Assembly (NCBI RefSeq): GCF_019903425.1
Contig: NZ_JACHUZ010000013.1
Location: 2,300,361 to 2,364,360, forward strand
Reading direction: 5' to 3'
Source of the DNA: Vreelandella halophila
Lineage (GTDB): Bacteria > Pseudomonadota > Gammaproteobacteria > Pseudomonadales > Oleiphilaceae
Length of the DNA stretch: 64,000 nt
A program made the position numbers and the translations under genes. The notes beneath the pieces were generated by a model. That model saw only the letters and a list, made by a program, of their open reading frames with translations. It made no database searches and had not been told where the DNA came from. Below, piece by piece: positions 32,861 to 42,061 of the stretch (its first letter is position 1; every line of letters starts with the position of its first letter).

Positions 32861-35536
32861 TCAGCGGGTGAGTTCCTCGGCCCGGGCATCGTTGCCAGCC
32901 TCCCTGTGGGCGGCAGCCAGGTGTTCACGGATTTCCGCGGCATCCGGCGCCAGTTTGTGGGCCGATTCCAGAACCTCGATGCTCCGGTCCAGGTCACCGT
33001 TGCGGAACAGTATCCAGCCGTAGGTATCCACAATGGAGGCGGCCTCCGGGTTGCTGTCGTAGGCTTTCTCCGCCAGCGCCAGAGCGCGTTCCGGTTCGTC
33101 CTCATGGAGAAGCCAGGCAAGGTTGTTCAGGGCAACGGCATTGTCGGGTGCCAGTTCAAGGGTGTGCTCGTAGGCTTCGCGCGCCGCTTCCCGGTTGCCG
33201 GTACTCTGCTGCAGCATCGCCAGCTCCAGGTACAGCCGTGAGGACTGCGGGAACTTCCCGGTGGCTGCCTGGAGTACCTCGATGGCACGGCGCCCGCGCT
33301 CAGCCTCACGCAGAGCCTGCACCTGGCGCACGACGGTCTGCGGTGAATCGGATTTATCCCGGGCCAGCTGGTACAGGTCCGCTGCCTGGGAGTATTCCCC
33401 CTGGCTGGCCACATAGTCCGCTTCCAGAAGGAAGGGCCTGGGGGAGGCAGGGTGCTGGGTTTTCATTGAACGCAGAATATCCCGCGCATCCGAGGCTCGG
33501 TCAGCCTCGAACTGCAGCTGAGCTTCCAGCAGGGCCAGGCCTTCGTGCCCGTCATAACGCTGACGACCCTGACGTACGAGTTCCCGTGTGCGGCTGTCGT
33601 TTCCACGGCTTGCAACTGTCCGGGCGGCACTCAGGTAAGCGCCGGCGACCACCGAGGCCTCCTGGTTGCTGTCGTCCAGCCGGTCCTGGATGGTGGCAAC
33701 CAGCTCGAAGGCCCTTTCATCGTTACCATCTTCGAGAGCCGCCTCCAGCAGATACCGATGGGGGGCTGTTGCGGAATCACTCTCCTCAGCCACCCGGGCA
33801 AGAAAGTCCCGAGTAGCATCTCCAGCGTCGTGATTCCCGGCGACGGACACGAGATCCCGGATATACCGTGGATTGTCCGGTGCCAGCTCAACCGCGCGGC
33901 GCAGATGCTCAATAGCGGGCTCTGGGTTGCCATCCCGGGCATGGAGTGCGCCCAGAGCATGGTGGCTGGCAGGCGACTCATTCATTCCTATGGCCTCCCG
34001 GTAATGCTGCCGCGCCGCATCCGAATCGCCCCGGAGTTGCGCCACGTCGCCAGCCAGGTTGTGGGCAAGGATACTGCCAGGCTGATCACTGAGCCACTGA
34101 TTCACCACTTTGCGGGCGGCCTCGTGGTCACCGTTCTCGGCCAGGAAGCGGGCCAGAAACGCTCGCGGCTGCTCCGCATCCGGTGCCCGTTCAATGGCGG
34201 TTTCAAGCTGTTCCCGCGCTTCCTCGTTGTTGCCCTCGGAGGCGAGGTATCTGGCAAACCGCACTCGCAGGTCGGTGTTGTCCGGTGCCATGGCCAGGGA
34301 TTGCTCGATCATGGCGCGTCCGAGCTGATTTTCACCGCTGCTGAGCGCGGCGATGCCGATCAGTGCCACCACCCCGGGGTCGTTGCCTTCCGGATCCAGT
34401 TCTTCCAGCATCCGGCGTGCCTCTTCCGGGCGCTGGAGCTGAATACGGGCAGCGGCCAGCATCTTGGTGAGCTCACCGGATTCCACCTTATCGTCGTATT
34501 CCGCCAGCAATGATTCGGCATCATCCATGCGGCCCTGCTGGAAACGGATGATGCCCAGCAGGATGCCAGCGTCCTCATGCCCTGGTGCCTGGGCAAGTAC
34601 CTCCTCGAGATGGCTGGCAGCAATAGACAGGTTGCCTTGCTCATAGGCCTCACGGGAGGCTGCCATGCCCGAGCGGATCGTCCCCGGGGCAGAATTCGCC
34701 AGCATTTCTTCGTAGACGAATGCCTGTGAGGCGTTGCCGTTCTCCCGCAGCACTTCGATCAGCGACGAAATGGTCTCGTATTTGCGACGGGTCATGACAT
34801 CGTAGCGTCCGATGCCCTCCAGTGCCTGGGTGTAGGCGTCAGCAGCCTCCTCAAAGCGGCCTTCCCGGTGGGCGAGCCGGGCCCGCCAGAGCCAGACCTC
34901 GGGATCCTCCGCATCCTGCTCCTTCGCCGCCTCCAGGTGTTCCCGGGCTTCCTCGGCCTCACCCTCTTGCCAGGCGAGGCGTGAGAGCCCCAGGTGCGCC
35001 ATGATGGCCCCCGGGTCGGTATCCAGGGCGCGTTGGTAAGCCTCGCGCGCGGCTCTGGCATCGCCCGCCTGGCGATGGGCGTCGCCGGCAAGACGGTGTG
35101 CGGTAAGCTGCTGGTTCCGCGCCGGTTCCCGGAGGGCATCGAGTGCCTCAATGGCACCATCCCAGTCCTCGCGGATCAGGCGCGCCCGGGCGCGGGCGAT
35201 GGCCATGCGGTTGAGGTGGTCCCGATGCTCGGGCTCCTCCTGGTCAACCCGTTCCGCGAGCTCATCGAGTCTGCGTTCCGCTGTGTCGCCATCGCCCGCT
35301 GTAATCAGGTTTCTGATGATCAGGAAAAAGGGCTCAAATTGCTCCGGCTTCAGCTCCATCGCATTGCGGGCCTCCTGGGTACTTGCCTGGAGCTCGCCCT
35401 GTTCGCGGAAGAACTGCGCCTGGTCCATATGACTCAGGTATTCAACTTCCTCCTGGCTCATCTGATCATCGTTACTGCAGCCTGCCAGCAGAGCCAGAAG
35501 CAGCACCAGCGGAAGCCATGGATGGATCGGTTTCAT
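32861..35536 (-). CDS. prsT: PrsT: TPR-repeat lipoprotein of the XrtA/PEP-CTERM system
   Basis: An 891-residue outer-membrane-directed lipoprotein: signal peptide MKPIHPWLPLVLLLALLAGC with lipobox LLAGC (Cys at 20), then about twenty tetratricopeptide repeats running to the C-terminus (for example AREAYEHTLELAPDNAVALNNLAWLL and AEKAYDSNPEAASIVDTYGWIL). The start at 35536 overlaps the prsR stop by 4 bases (ATGA) and begins the signal peptide, while the open frame extends 38 codons further up. PrsT proteins accompany exosortase-linked exopolysaccharide clusters, and directly follow prsK-prsR here. No exosortase gene is in the window. Confidence 0.9.
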   Translation of the reverse strand: MKPIHPWLPLVLLLALLAGCSNDDQMSQEEVEYLSHMDQAQFFREQGELQASTQEARNAMELKPEQFEPFFLIIRNLITAGDGDTAERRLDELAERVDQEEPEHRDHLNRMAIARARARLIREDWDGAIEALDALREPARNQQLTAHRLAGDAHRQAGDARAAREAYQRALDTDPGAIMAHLGLSRLAWQEGEAEEAREHLEAAKEQDAEDPEVWLWRARLAHREGRFEEAADAYTQALEGIGRYDVMTRRKYETISSLIEVLRENGNASQAFVYEEMLANSAPGTIRSGMAASREAYEQGNLSIAASHLEEVLAQAPGHEDAGILLGIIRFQQGRMDDAESLLAEYDDKVESGELTKMLAAARIQLQRPEEARRMLEELDPEGNDPGVVALIGIAALSSGENQLGRAMIEQSLAMAPDNTDLRVRFARYLASEGNNEEAREQLETAIERAPDAEQPRAFLARFLAENGDHEAARKVVNQWLSDQPGSILAHNLAGDVAQLRGDSDAARQHYREAIGMNESPASHHALGALHARDGNPEPAIEHLRRAVELAPDNPRYIRDLVSVAGNHDAGDATRDFLARVAEESDSATAPHRYLLEAALEDGNDERAFELVATIQDRLDDSNQEASVVAGAYLSAARTVASRGNDSRTRELVRQGRQRYDGHEGLALLEAQLQFEADRASDARDILRSMKTQHPASPRPFLLEADYVASQGEYSQAADLYQLARDKSDSPQTVVRQVQALREAERGRRAIEVLQAATGKFPQSSRLYLELAMLQQSTGNREAAREAYEHTLELAPDNAVALNNLAWLLHEDEPERALALAEKAYDSNPEAASIVDTYGWILFRNGDLDRSIEVLESAHKLAPDAAEIREHLAAAHREAGNDARAEELTR

Positions 35537-36921
35537 TGGACCCCCTGAGCGACCGAGGTCGCGATGCTGTACTTGTCGGTGAGGTTGTAGAGTGTTGGCC
35601 GTGTGACGCCCAGAAGCCTTGCCGCCTGGGCCATGTTGTAGTCGGCGCACAGCAGTGCCTGGGTGATGGCACGCCGTTCCGCGTCCTCACGGACCTGGCG
35701 CAGATTGAGGGCGGCGCTACCACTTTCATCCGCGGAGTCGAGCTCCAGATCGGCGGCCGTGATGCGTTTGCCTTCGGCCATGATGGTGGCGCGCTTGACC
35801 TTGTTGATCATCTCCCGGACGTTGCCCGGCCAGTGATAGGCCCGCAGCGCATGCAGAGCGTCTTCCGAGAAGGTGAGGGTGGAGCGGTGCATCTGGCCGG
35901 CGAACTCCCGGAGCAGCGACTGGGCTATCAGAACGGCATCGCCCTCGCGCGCTCTCAAGGGGGGAACCGGCACGGTAATCTCGCTCAGGCGGTAATACAG
36001 GTCTTCCCGGAACTGCTGGTTGCGGATCAGGGTCTCAAGATCCTGGTGGGTGGCGGCCACTACCCGCACATCCACCGGGATGGAACGCACGCCGCCAACC
36101 CGCTCGATGACCCGCTCCTGCAGGAAACGCAGCATCTTCACCTGCAACGACAGCGGCATGTCCCCAATCTCATCCAGAAAGAGGGTGCCCCCGTGGGCCA
36201 TCTCCACCTTGCCCTGCTTGCTCTGGCTGGCACCGGTGAAGGCGCCTTTCTCATGGCCGAAAAGCTCGCTCTCAAGCAGGTTTTCCGGGATGGCGGCGCA
36301 GTTGATGGCTGCAAAGGGCTTGTTGAGACGGGGGCTGAGGTCGTGCAGTGCACGTGCCAGAACCTCTTTGCCAGTGCCGGTTTCGCCGGTGATCAGGGTG
36401 GTGACATCCGCGGGGGCGATCTTTTCGATGGTGCGGCATGTGGCGATCATCTGTGGGCTTGAGGCGATGATGCCCTTGAGGCGGGCGCCATTGTGCCCAA
36501 CGGCCAGCCGTTCGTTCTCGCGCTCGAGTTCGTGGAGGCGGAAGGCGCGGTTGACGACAAAATTGAGGATGTCGCTGTCCAGCGGCTTCTGGTAGAAATC
36601 CGCGGCACCCATCCCCACGGCCCGAACCGCGTTCTCACGGTCCTCGCGACCGGTCACGACAATGACCTTGGTGGCGGGTGCCAGGCCCAGTATATCCTCG
36701 AGAAGGCGGAAGCCTTCGCTGGCCCCGCCCGGATCCGGAGGTAGCCCCAGGTCCAGTGTCACAACCTGGGGTTCACACCGGCGCAGGGCGGCCATGGCCT
36801 CCTCACGATCCTCCGCGACGGTGACATCGGTACTTCCATCAAAGCACCATCGCATCTGGCTCTGAAGGCCAGGGTCATCTTCTACGATGAGCAGACTACG
36901 TGGTACGGCATTTCCCTGCAT
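35533..36921 (-). CDS. prsR: PrsR: sigma-54-dependent response regulator of the PEP-CTERM system
   Basis: A 462-residue NtrC-like regulator. The receiver domain (about 6-125) has LLIVEDDPGLQSQMRW with the acidic pair and the phosphoacceptor Asp in VVTLDLGLPPDPGGASEGF, then a Lys in FYQKPLD. The AAA+ domain (about 150-380) has the Walker A ITGETGTGKEVLARAL and the sigma-54 contact motif GAFTGAS, with Walker B GGTLFLDEIGDMPL. A Fis-type helix-turn-helix ends the protein. In PEP-CTERM systems PrsR activates sigma-54 promoters of matrix and exosortase-target genes. Its neighbour prsK on the same strand 86 bp upstream is the likely cognate kinase. Confidence 0.92.
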   Translation of the reverse strand: MQGNAVPRSLLIVEDDPGLQSQMRWCFDGSTDVTVAEDREEAMAALRRCEPQVVTLDLGLPPDPGGASEGFRLLEDILGLAPATKVIVVTGREDRENAVRAVGMGAADFYQKPLDSDILNFVVNRAFRLHELERENERLAVGHNGARLKGIIASSPQMIATCRTIEKIAPADVTTLITGETGTGKEVLARALHDLSPRLNKPFAAINCAAIPENLLESELFGHEKGAFTGASQSKQGKVEMAHGGTLFLDEIGDMPLSLQVKMLRFLQERVIERVGGVRSIPVDVRVVAATHQDLETLIRNQQFREDLYYRLSEITVPVPPLRAREGDAVLIAQSLLREFAGQMHRSTLTFSEDALHALRAYHWPGNVREMINKVKRATIMAEGKRITAADLELDSADESGSAALNLRQVREDAERRAITQALLCADYNMAQAARLLGVTRPTLYNLTDKYSIATSVAQGVQ

Positions 36922-37007
36922 GGCTTTTCCTTACTGAGGCCAGCGCGATCCACGCTTCCTAGCTGAGGGTATGCTTTCTGTTGTCTGATTCCAATAGTGG
37001 ATGATGA

Positions 37008-39101
37008 TTAACGTGATTCCTTCTGCATTTCAGGCTCTTCACGGGCCTCAAGCGAGATCAGTGGCAGCCGGATGGTGAAACAGGAACCGAGCCCGGGTTC
37101 GCTGGTGACATCCATGGCGCCTCCGATCTGCCTGACGTATTCCTGGGCCTGGTAGGCCCCGATGCCCATGCCGGTCAGTCCCTTGGTGCTCTGGAAAGGG
37201 CGGAAGAGTGAATCCCTGATGAAACTCTCGCTCATGCCCTGGCCAGTATCCTGGACAAACAGGACCGCGGCCCCGCTGCCTGCCTTGAGGGTGAGGCTGA
37301 CTTCGCCTTCCCGGGGCGTCGCATCCTGGGCGTTCTGGACCAGGTGCGAGAGCACGTTCTGAAGCTGCTGGGGATCGGCCCGGACGATCACTCCGGAAAG
37401 TGGTCCCTCATAGACGGGCCGGGGCTCCTGAACGCTGCGCTGATGCACGACCTTCTGGGTGAGCGCTGCAACATCCAGATTGGTTTCCCGTTCCTCGGTC
37501 TCGGGTTGCCGGATGTGCTCGACAAGACGGGACATCTTGTTCACGGCATGATCCGTGGTGGCGATCATGTCATCGATGAACTGGGGGTTGTCCCTGTGTT
37601 TGGGCGCGTTACTGACCAGCAGGGACAGCTGGGCGATCAGCGTCTTGAGATCGTGAACCATGAAGGCGGAGGCCTTGTTGACGGCCTCGAACTGCAGAGC
37701 CCTGGAGAGGCGGCTCTGCGCGTCCGCCTGGGCCAGGAAGTTGCTCAGCTGCCGGCCCACGACGCGGATCAGGTCGAAGTTCTCCCAGTTGAGTTCAACC
37801 CTCGTGTAGGGAGAGCCAACAAGGGCGATGCCGTAGAGTTCCCGCCCCAGGTAGAGTGGGATGATGAGCCACTGATCATTGAAGTCGAGGATGGCGTCCG
37901 GGACTTCGAGAAGGTTGTAGCGCACGGGATCCACAGAGTATTCGTCCATGTCCAGGATCCATTCCCGCTCGCGGAAGAACCGCACCAGTTCGGCATCCCC
38001 GTCGATCTGCTTATGCTTGGGCGGCTCCAGCCCCACTGCGGCCTGGAACGAGAACTGGCCTTCGTCATCACGCAGCCAGAGGGCTCCGGTGCGGCTTTCG
38101 ACCAGTCCCGCCAGGGTGCGGATGGCCCGTTCCGGCAGGGGTGGGTCCTCGTTGAGGTTGCTGAAGGTCTCGGTCATCTTCAGCCATTCGTCGCGGTAAT
38201 CGTATTTGTAGTTAAAGAAATTCTGGCTGAGGAACATCATGACCCGGGCCCTGAACCAGCTGGAGGCCATAAGGAGCACGAACAGCAGGGCAAAGGCGGC
38301 GATGAACACCACCTGCAGACCTTCTCCCCATTCCCCGCCCGCCAGTCGGACGTAGTAGCCACCGATAGCGACAATCACCAGATAGACGCCGCCGAAGACC
38401 AGGGTGCCGGCGTGATAGACGAAGGTGCGCGAGAGCTGCAGCTGGACGGGCTGGCGTCGGGCGTTGATCAGGTTGACGGCGAACAGCGGGGTCAGCAGGG
38501 CGTTGACCGCACCGCGGGCGTCCCAGAGCCCACTCGACATGCGGTTGAAGAGCAGCGCATCGGCGTACAGGAGGAATTCGTAGATGAAAATGCCAGCGAT
38601 GCCGAAGCACAGGTAACGGATGCTGGAGCGTCCGTAGGCCGACGCATTGCGCCAGATCTGCTCCAGCACACTGATCCCCAGCAGTGAAATGGCCAGCTGG
38701 GCGAACAGCGTGGCGCGGGCTGAGAGCAGGTTCAGGTCCAGCGCCCATCCGGCGAGCGCGGACACCATCAGGACACACAGGATCGTGATAAGGGCACCAC
38801 TGGCGAACAGCAGCATCCGGCGGGAAAACAGACTGTGATCCCGGGCATCGCGGATCAGTGCGAACAGAACCAGGATCCAGACAGTGTTGCGGGCCAGTTC
38901 CGTGATATAGCGCAGGGCGAATTCGGGCCAGCCCCACAGCGTCTGCGCCACAATAACCATGGCCCAGATCGTGGTAAGACTGGCAGCGAGAAACAGGGCG
39001 CGGTCGCTGCCCCGACGCAGGTAGCGGCAGGCGGTGAAGCCGGCGAGCACTCCATAGACAACCGCCGCCGCAAGGTGGCTGACAACACCGAACTCCAGCA
39101 A
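37008..39101 (-). CDS. prsK: PrsK: membrane sensor histidine kinase of the PEP-CTERM system
   Basis: A 697-residue kinase. The N-terminal half has about eight membrane helices (about 8-300), then a GAF domain (about 310-460), a dimerisation segment with the phosphoacceptor His in AFMVHDLKTLIAQLSLL (about 487), and an ATPase domain with the N-box LQNVLSHLVQNAQDAT and G-boxes VQDTGQGM and STKGLTGMGIGAYQAQEYV. The overall pattern matches PrsK of exosortase systems. It is followed by prsR and prsT, probably as one transcript that may begin with the acyltransferase gene upstream. Confidence 0.9.
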   Translation of the reverse strand: MLEFGVVSHLAAAVVYGVLAGFTACRYLRRGSDRALFLAASLTTIWAMVIVAQTLWGWPEFALRYITELARNTVWILVLFALIRDARDHSLFSRRMLLFASGALITILCVLMVSALAGWALDLNLLSARATLFAQLAISLLGISVLEQIWRNASAYGRSSIRYLCFGIAGIFIYEFLLYADALLFNRMSSGLWDARGAVNALLTPLFAVNLINARRQPVQLQLSRTFVYHAGTLVFGGVYLVIVAIGGYYVRLAGGEWGEGLQVVFIAAFALLFVLLMASSWFRARVMMFLSQNFFNYKYDYRDEWLKMTETFSNLNEDPPLPERAIRTLAGLVESRTGALWLRDDEGQFSFQAAVGLEPPKHKQIDGDAELVRFFREREWILDMDEYSVDPVRYNLLEVPDAILDFNDQWLIIPLYLGRELYGIALVGSPYTRVELNWENFDLIRVVGRQLSNFLAQADAQSRLSRALQFEAVNKASAFMVHDLKTLIAQLSLLVSNAPKHRDNPQFIDDMIATTDHAVNKMSRLVEHIRQPETEERETNLDVAALTQKVVHQRSVQEPRPVYEGPLSGVIVRADPQQLQNVLSHLVQNAQDATPREGEVSLTLKAGSGAAVLFVQDTGQGMSESFIRDSLFRPFQSTKGLTGMGIGAYQAQEYVRQIGGAMDVTSEPGLGSCFTIRLPLISLEAREEPEMQKESR

Positions 39102-39137
39102 CTGTTGCTCCCTTTGCTCATTCGGAGTCGCGGGCGT

Positions 39138-40091
39138 TCAGGACTGGTACCGAAGCTCGCGATAGTAACGGAAAATCGTCTCCAGCCGGCGTTCCGGCTC
39201 GAACTGGAACCGCTTACTGAACTGGCGCCCGTCAATAATGACAGGATACTTGAAAAAATCCATGAGGTAGGGTGGAAAACGTCTCATGTTGAATGCGCGC
39301 AGCAGGGTCCGGGGCAGGACCGGAGGAATCGAGGGAACCGGGATGGGGCGGCATCCACAGGCCTCCAGGGCATCGCGGTAGTCCACCCAGTCCTGGGGCG
39401 CCACATTGAAGATGCCCGTGTGCGGCTGGCGGTAAGCCGTCTCGATTGCGCGCGCCATATCCTCGCTGTGGATGAACTGCATCATTGGAGAGAACCCGGC
39501 CATGACCGGCGCATTGCGCGAGGCCAGCAGGCTGCTGATGGTGTTGCGCACTCCCGGACCCACGATGTTGCAGGGGCGCAGGATGGTGATGTTGAGCTCC
39601 GGGTTGCGCCAGAGGTAGATGGTGGCCAGGTTCTCGAGCTCCACCGAATCCACCAGGTCCATGCTCAGGCCGGCGCTCTTGAGCGGGTAGGATTCGTCGA
39701 TCAGGGCCGGGTTGAACGCATTGGCGCCGTAGACGTGGTAGGTGGACAGGACGATCACCCGCTTCACGCCGTAGCGGTCGCTGAGCGACAGCAGGCGGTC
39801 GGTGCCCAGTACGTTGGCATTGTAGCGGCTCAGCCGGGTGCCCTGGCTGGACATGATGCGCCCGAGATGGATCACGCCGTCGAAGCGGTAGCGCCGGAAC
39901 AGGTCCTCGAAGCCGCGCTTCTGGAAATCCACCCGGTAGCTGGCGACGTCGGGGCCGAGCCAGACTTCCTCGCGGAAGTCCACGGCGACGATCCGGTAGT
40001 CCGTACGCAGGCGCTGTATCACCTGCTGGGCCAGGGCGCCACCGGCACCGGTGACCAGCAGGGTGGGCCTGCTGTCGTTTGACTCGCTCAA
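39138..40091 (-). CDS. NAD-dependent epimerase/dehydratase-family SDR
   Basis: A 317-residue extended short-chain dehydrogenase. The nucleotide-binding Gly motif is TGAGGALAQQV (about 14-24), and the strand STYHVYGAN with ILRPCNIVGPGVRN follows the family. The usual catalytic YxxxK is not visible where expected (MDLVDSVELEN), so catalysis may be altered. It overlaps the upstream acyltransferase by 4 bp and precedes prsK by 36 bp, so it may belong to an envelope-polymer pathway with the PEP-CTERM genes, or to the lipid and polyhydroxyalkanoate genes on the other side. The substrate is unknown. Confidence 0.75.
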   Translation of the reverse strand: MSESNDSRPTLLVTGAGGALAQQVIQRLRTDYRIVAVDFREEVWLGPDVASYRVDFQKRGFEDLFRRYRFDGVIHLGRIMSSQGTRLSRYNANVLGTDRLLSLSDRYGVKRVIVLSTYHVYGANAFNPALIDESYPLKSAGLSMDLVDSVELENLATIYLWRNPELNITILRPCNIVGPGVRNTISSLLASRNAPVMAGFSPMMQFIHSEDMARAIETAYRQPHTGIFNVAPQDWVDYRDALEACGCRPIPVPSIPPVLPRTLLRAFNMRRFPPYLMDFFKYPVIIDGRQFSKRFQFEPERRLETIFRYYRELRYQS

Positions 40092-40906
40092 AACACCCGC
40101 TCCCTCTCGCTCAGGCCTTGGTCGATCAGATCGCTGATGGTATTCCGGACCCTGTCCACGTGCCGCGCCATGGTCTCTTCGGTCATTTCCGTATCCGGTT
40201 GGAAATGCATGGGCTCACCGAAGCGCAGCAGCACCCGGCTCGGCAGAACCACAGGTGCGGCTACGGGCACATAGGGGACACCAAGCCAGCGTGCCAGCGG
40301 GCGGATGTTGCCGAATGCCGGCATGGTCTCCTCACAGCCCACAACCCCGACCGGCACAACGGTGGCATTGTGTTCCATAGCCAGGCGCATGAAGCCGCTG
40401 CCGAAGCGCTTGAGCTGGTAGCGCTCGCGATAGGGCTTGCCAGAGCCCCGGATGCCTTCCGGGAAGATGATCACCGCCTCGCCGTTCTCCAGCATGCGGG
40501 CGCAGTTGGCGGGGTCGCCCAGGACGGCGCCCACCTGGTTGAGCAGGTTGCCCAGCCACGGAACCGTGGGGAAGAAGCGTTCAATCATGGCACGGGGCAG
40601 GCGCGGGTTCCGGGCCCGGTTGGCCAGGGTATAGCCGATCATGAGGCCGTCCAGGGGCAGCTGGCCACTGTGGTTGGCTACCAGCAGCACCGGCCCTTCA
40701 TCCGGCACGCGCTCTTCACCCCGGCTGTCCACACGGAACCAGTGATCATGGACAGGCCGGACCAGTGTCATGCCGATCTTGGCGGCGTCCTCCTGAAACC
40801 CCCAGGGGTCGTGGCCAAGGCTGCCGGTGACCTTGCGCATGCGATCCACCTGGCGGTCGATCGCCTCGGGCACAATCCGTTTCTTCAGATACTGTCTCAG
40901 TTTCAT
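40088..40906 (-). CDS. PlsC-like 1-acyl-glycerol-3-phosphate acyltransferase
   Basis: A 272-residue lysophospholipid acyltransferase-like protein. The catalytic motif NHSGQLPLDG (HX4D-type, about 95-104) and FPEGIRGSGKPYRER (about 170-185) are present, with the hydrophobic and basic features of a membrane-associated enzyme. The start at 40906 (MKLRQYLKKR) is preferred because the upstream extension of 39 codons is unlike the family; the ribosome-binding site there is weak. It is divergent from the phasin gene with 63 bp between starts; a TATAAT box at 40926-40931 may serve the phasin. Possible operon head for SDR-prsK-prsR-prsT. Confidence 0.8.
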   Translation of the reverse strand: MKLRQYLKKRIVPEAIDRQVDRMRKVTGSLGHDPWGFQEDAAKIGMTLVRPVHDHWFRVDSRGEERVPDEGPVLLVANHSGQLPLDGLMIGYTLANRARNPRLPRAMIERFFPTVPWLGNLLNQVGAVLGDPANCARMLENGEAVIIFPEGIRGSGKPYRERYQLKRFGSGFMRLAMEHNATVVPVGVVGCEETMPAFGNIRPLARWLGVPYVPVAAPVVLPSRVLLRFGEPMHFQPDTEMTEETMARHVDRVRNTISDLIDQGLSERERVF

Positions 40907-40969
40907 GCGGGGCCCCGGGTTCAGGTATAATGGGATTCTCACAGAAAGCACACGCCGGAGTCCAAGCCC

Positions 40970-41398
40970 ATGGCGGAAAATCAAGACGAAGATCCCAGCG
41001 CTGAAACCAGCCACGAACAGCAACAGCTGGCGAACCGGATCAAGGATTCCGCCCGCCAGATCTGGCTGGCGGGGCTGGGAGCCTATACCAAGGCGGAGGA
41101 GGACGCAGGCCGGTTCTTCGAACGCCTGGTCAAGGAGGGCGAGGACATCGAGGAACGCACCCGGGGCGTCGTCAATCGGCAGGTGAAAGCCGTTGAGGAC
41201 AGTGTTGACGGGGTGCGCGAGCGCGCCTCGGGCACCTGGAACCGGCTGGAGTCGGTATTTGATGAAAGGGTCTCCAGGGCTCTGGAGCGCCTGGGTATCC
41301 CCATGCCCGGGCGGGTGCGCGAACTGGAACAGCAGGTTCAGGAGCTCCGGAGCGAAGTTGAGCGACTGCGCAGCAAGGTTGACCAGCGCAACGACTGA
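40970..41398 (+). CDS. Phasin-family polyhydroxyalkanoate granule protein
   Basis: A 142-residue phasin-like protein. The signature IKDSARQIWLAGLGAYTKAEEDAGRFFERLVKEGE (about 22-56) is characteristic, followed by a helical region and a C-terminal leucine-zipper-like coiled coil (about 110-140, VRELEQQVQELRSEVERL). Phasins coat polyester granules; PhaF/PhaI-type proteins look like this. A convergent PhaD-like regulator ends 13 bp away, and no PHA synthase is in the window. A TATAAT box 39 bp upstream is a possible promoter element, but no good -35 pairs with it. Confidence 0.85.
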   Translation: MAENQDEDPSAETSHEQQQLANRIKDSARQIWLAGLGAYTKAEEDAGRFFERLVKEGEDIEERTRGVVNRQVKAVEDSVDGVRERASGTWNRLESVFDERVSRALERLGIPMPGRVRELEQQVQELRSEVERLRSKVDQRND

Positions 41399-41411
41399 CC
41401 CCGCCTCCCGC

Positions 41412-42035
41412 CTAGAGGTAGTGCTCGCTCATCGCCTCTAGTGCCTCGCGCTCCTCGGCGCGCAGGTAGGGGGCGACCAGAACCATCACCTGGTAGACCC
41501 CTCGCCCCAGATCCACCGAATCCTTCTGGTTCAGGTGTGAGAGCATCTCGAAGCTCAGCCAGTAGGTCAGGGTCAGCACGATCTGGTGGCAAAGCGCCTC
41601 CACTTCCCGGTCGCTTGCCGAGAGAATGCCCTGTTCCCGGAAACTGGCGCAGATACGACGCGTGGCCTGGTACTTCTGCTTCACGACGCGCTGGAAGCGC
41701 GGCTGCAGGACCGGGTAGCGGGAGAGGACATTGACCAGATCCTGGTAGAGGAAGCGGTAGCGGGCGATGGTTTCGAATAGCAGGTGCAGGAACAGCCACT
41801 GGTCGTCCACCGAGATCTCGACCTCCGGTACCGCCAGCAGCTCCTGGATCTCGTGTTCGTACCGGTCGTAGAGCTCAGTGACGATCTCGCTTTTGCTCCT
41901 GAAGTGGTAATACAGGTTGCCCGGGCTGATGTCGATCTCGTCGGCAATCTGCAGCGTGGTTACGTTGGACTCCCCGTCCGCGTTGAACAGCTCAAGGCTG
42001 GCGTCGAGGATCCGATCACGGGTCTTGCGCTTCAT
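41412..42035 (-). CDS. PhaD-like TetR-family regulator
   Basis: A 207-residue TetR-family protein with the helix-turn-helix in ILDASLELFNADGESNVTTLQIADEIDISPGNLYYHFRSK (about 8-48). The whole sequence resembles PhaD of Pseudomonas pha clusters, including the later stretch DQWLFLHLLFETIARYRFLYQDLVNVLSRYP and VYQVMVLVAPYL. PhaD activates phasin genes in response to fatty-acid-derived signals. The phasin gene converges on it, ending 13 bp from its stop, which fits a role in storage. Its operator is not identified. Confidence 0.82.
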   Translation of the reverse strand: MKRKTRDRILDASLELFNADGESNVTTLQIADEIDISPGNLYYHFRSKSEIVTELYDRYEHEIQELLAVPEVEISVDDQWLFLHLLFETIARYRFLYQDLVNVLSRYPVLQPRFQRVVKQKYQATRRICASFREQGILSASDREVEALCHQIVLTLTYWLSFEMLSHLNQKDSVDLGRGVYQVMVLVAPYLRAEEREALEAMSEHYL

Positions 42036-42061
42036 GCGGCCGCACCATCCCAGTGCTCGGT

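Noticed and set aside
41403-41450. CTAGAGG...CCTCTAG inverted repeat at the phasin/TetR gene junction as a terminator
   Set aside because: Only 7 bp, with a 16-nt loop, lies inside the TetR coding end and lacks a T-run.
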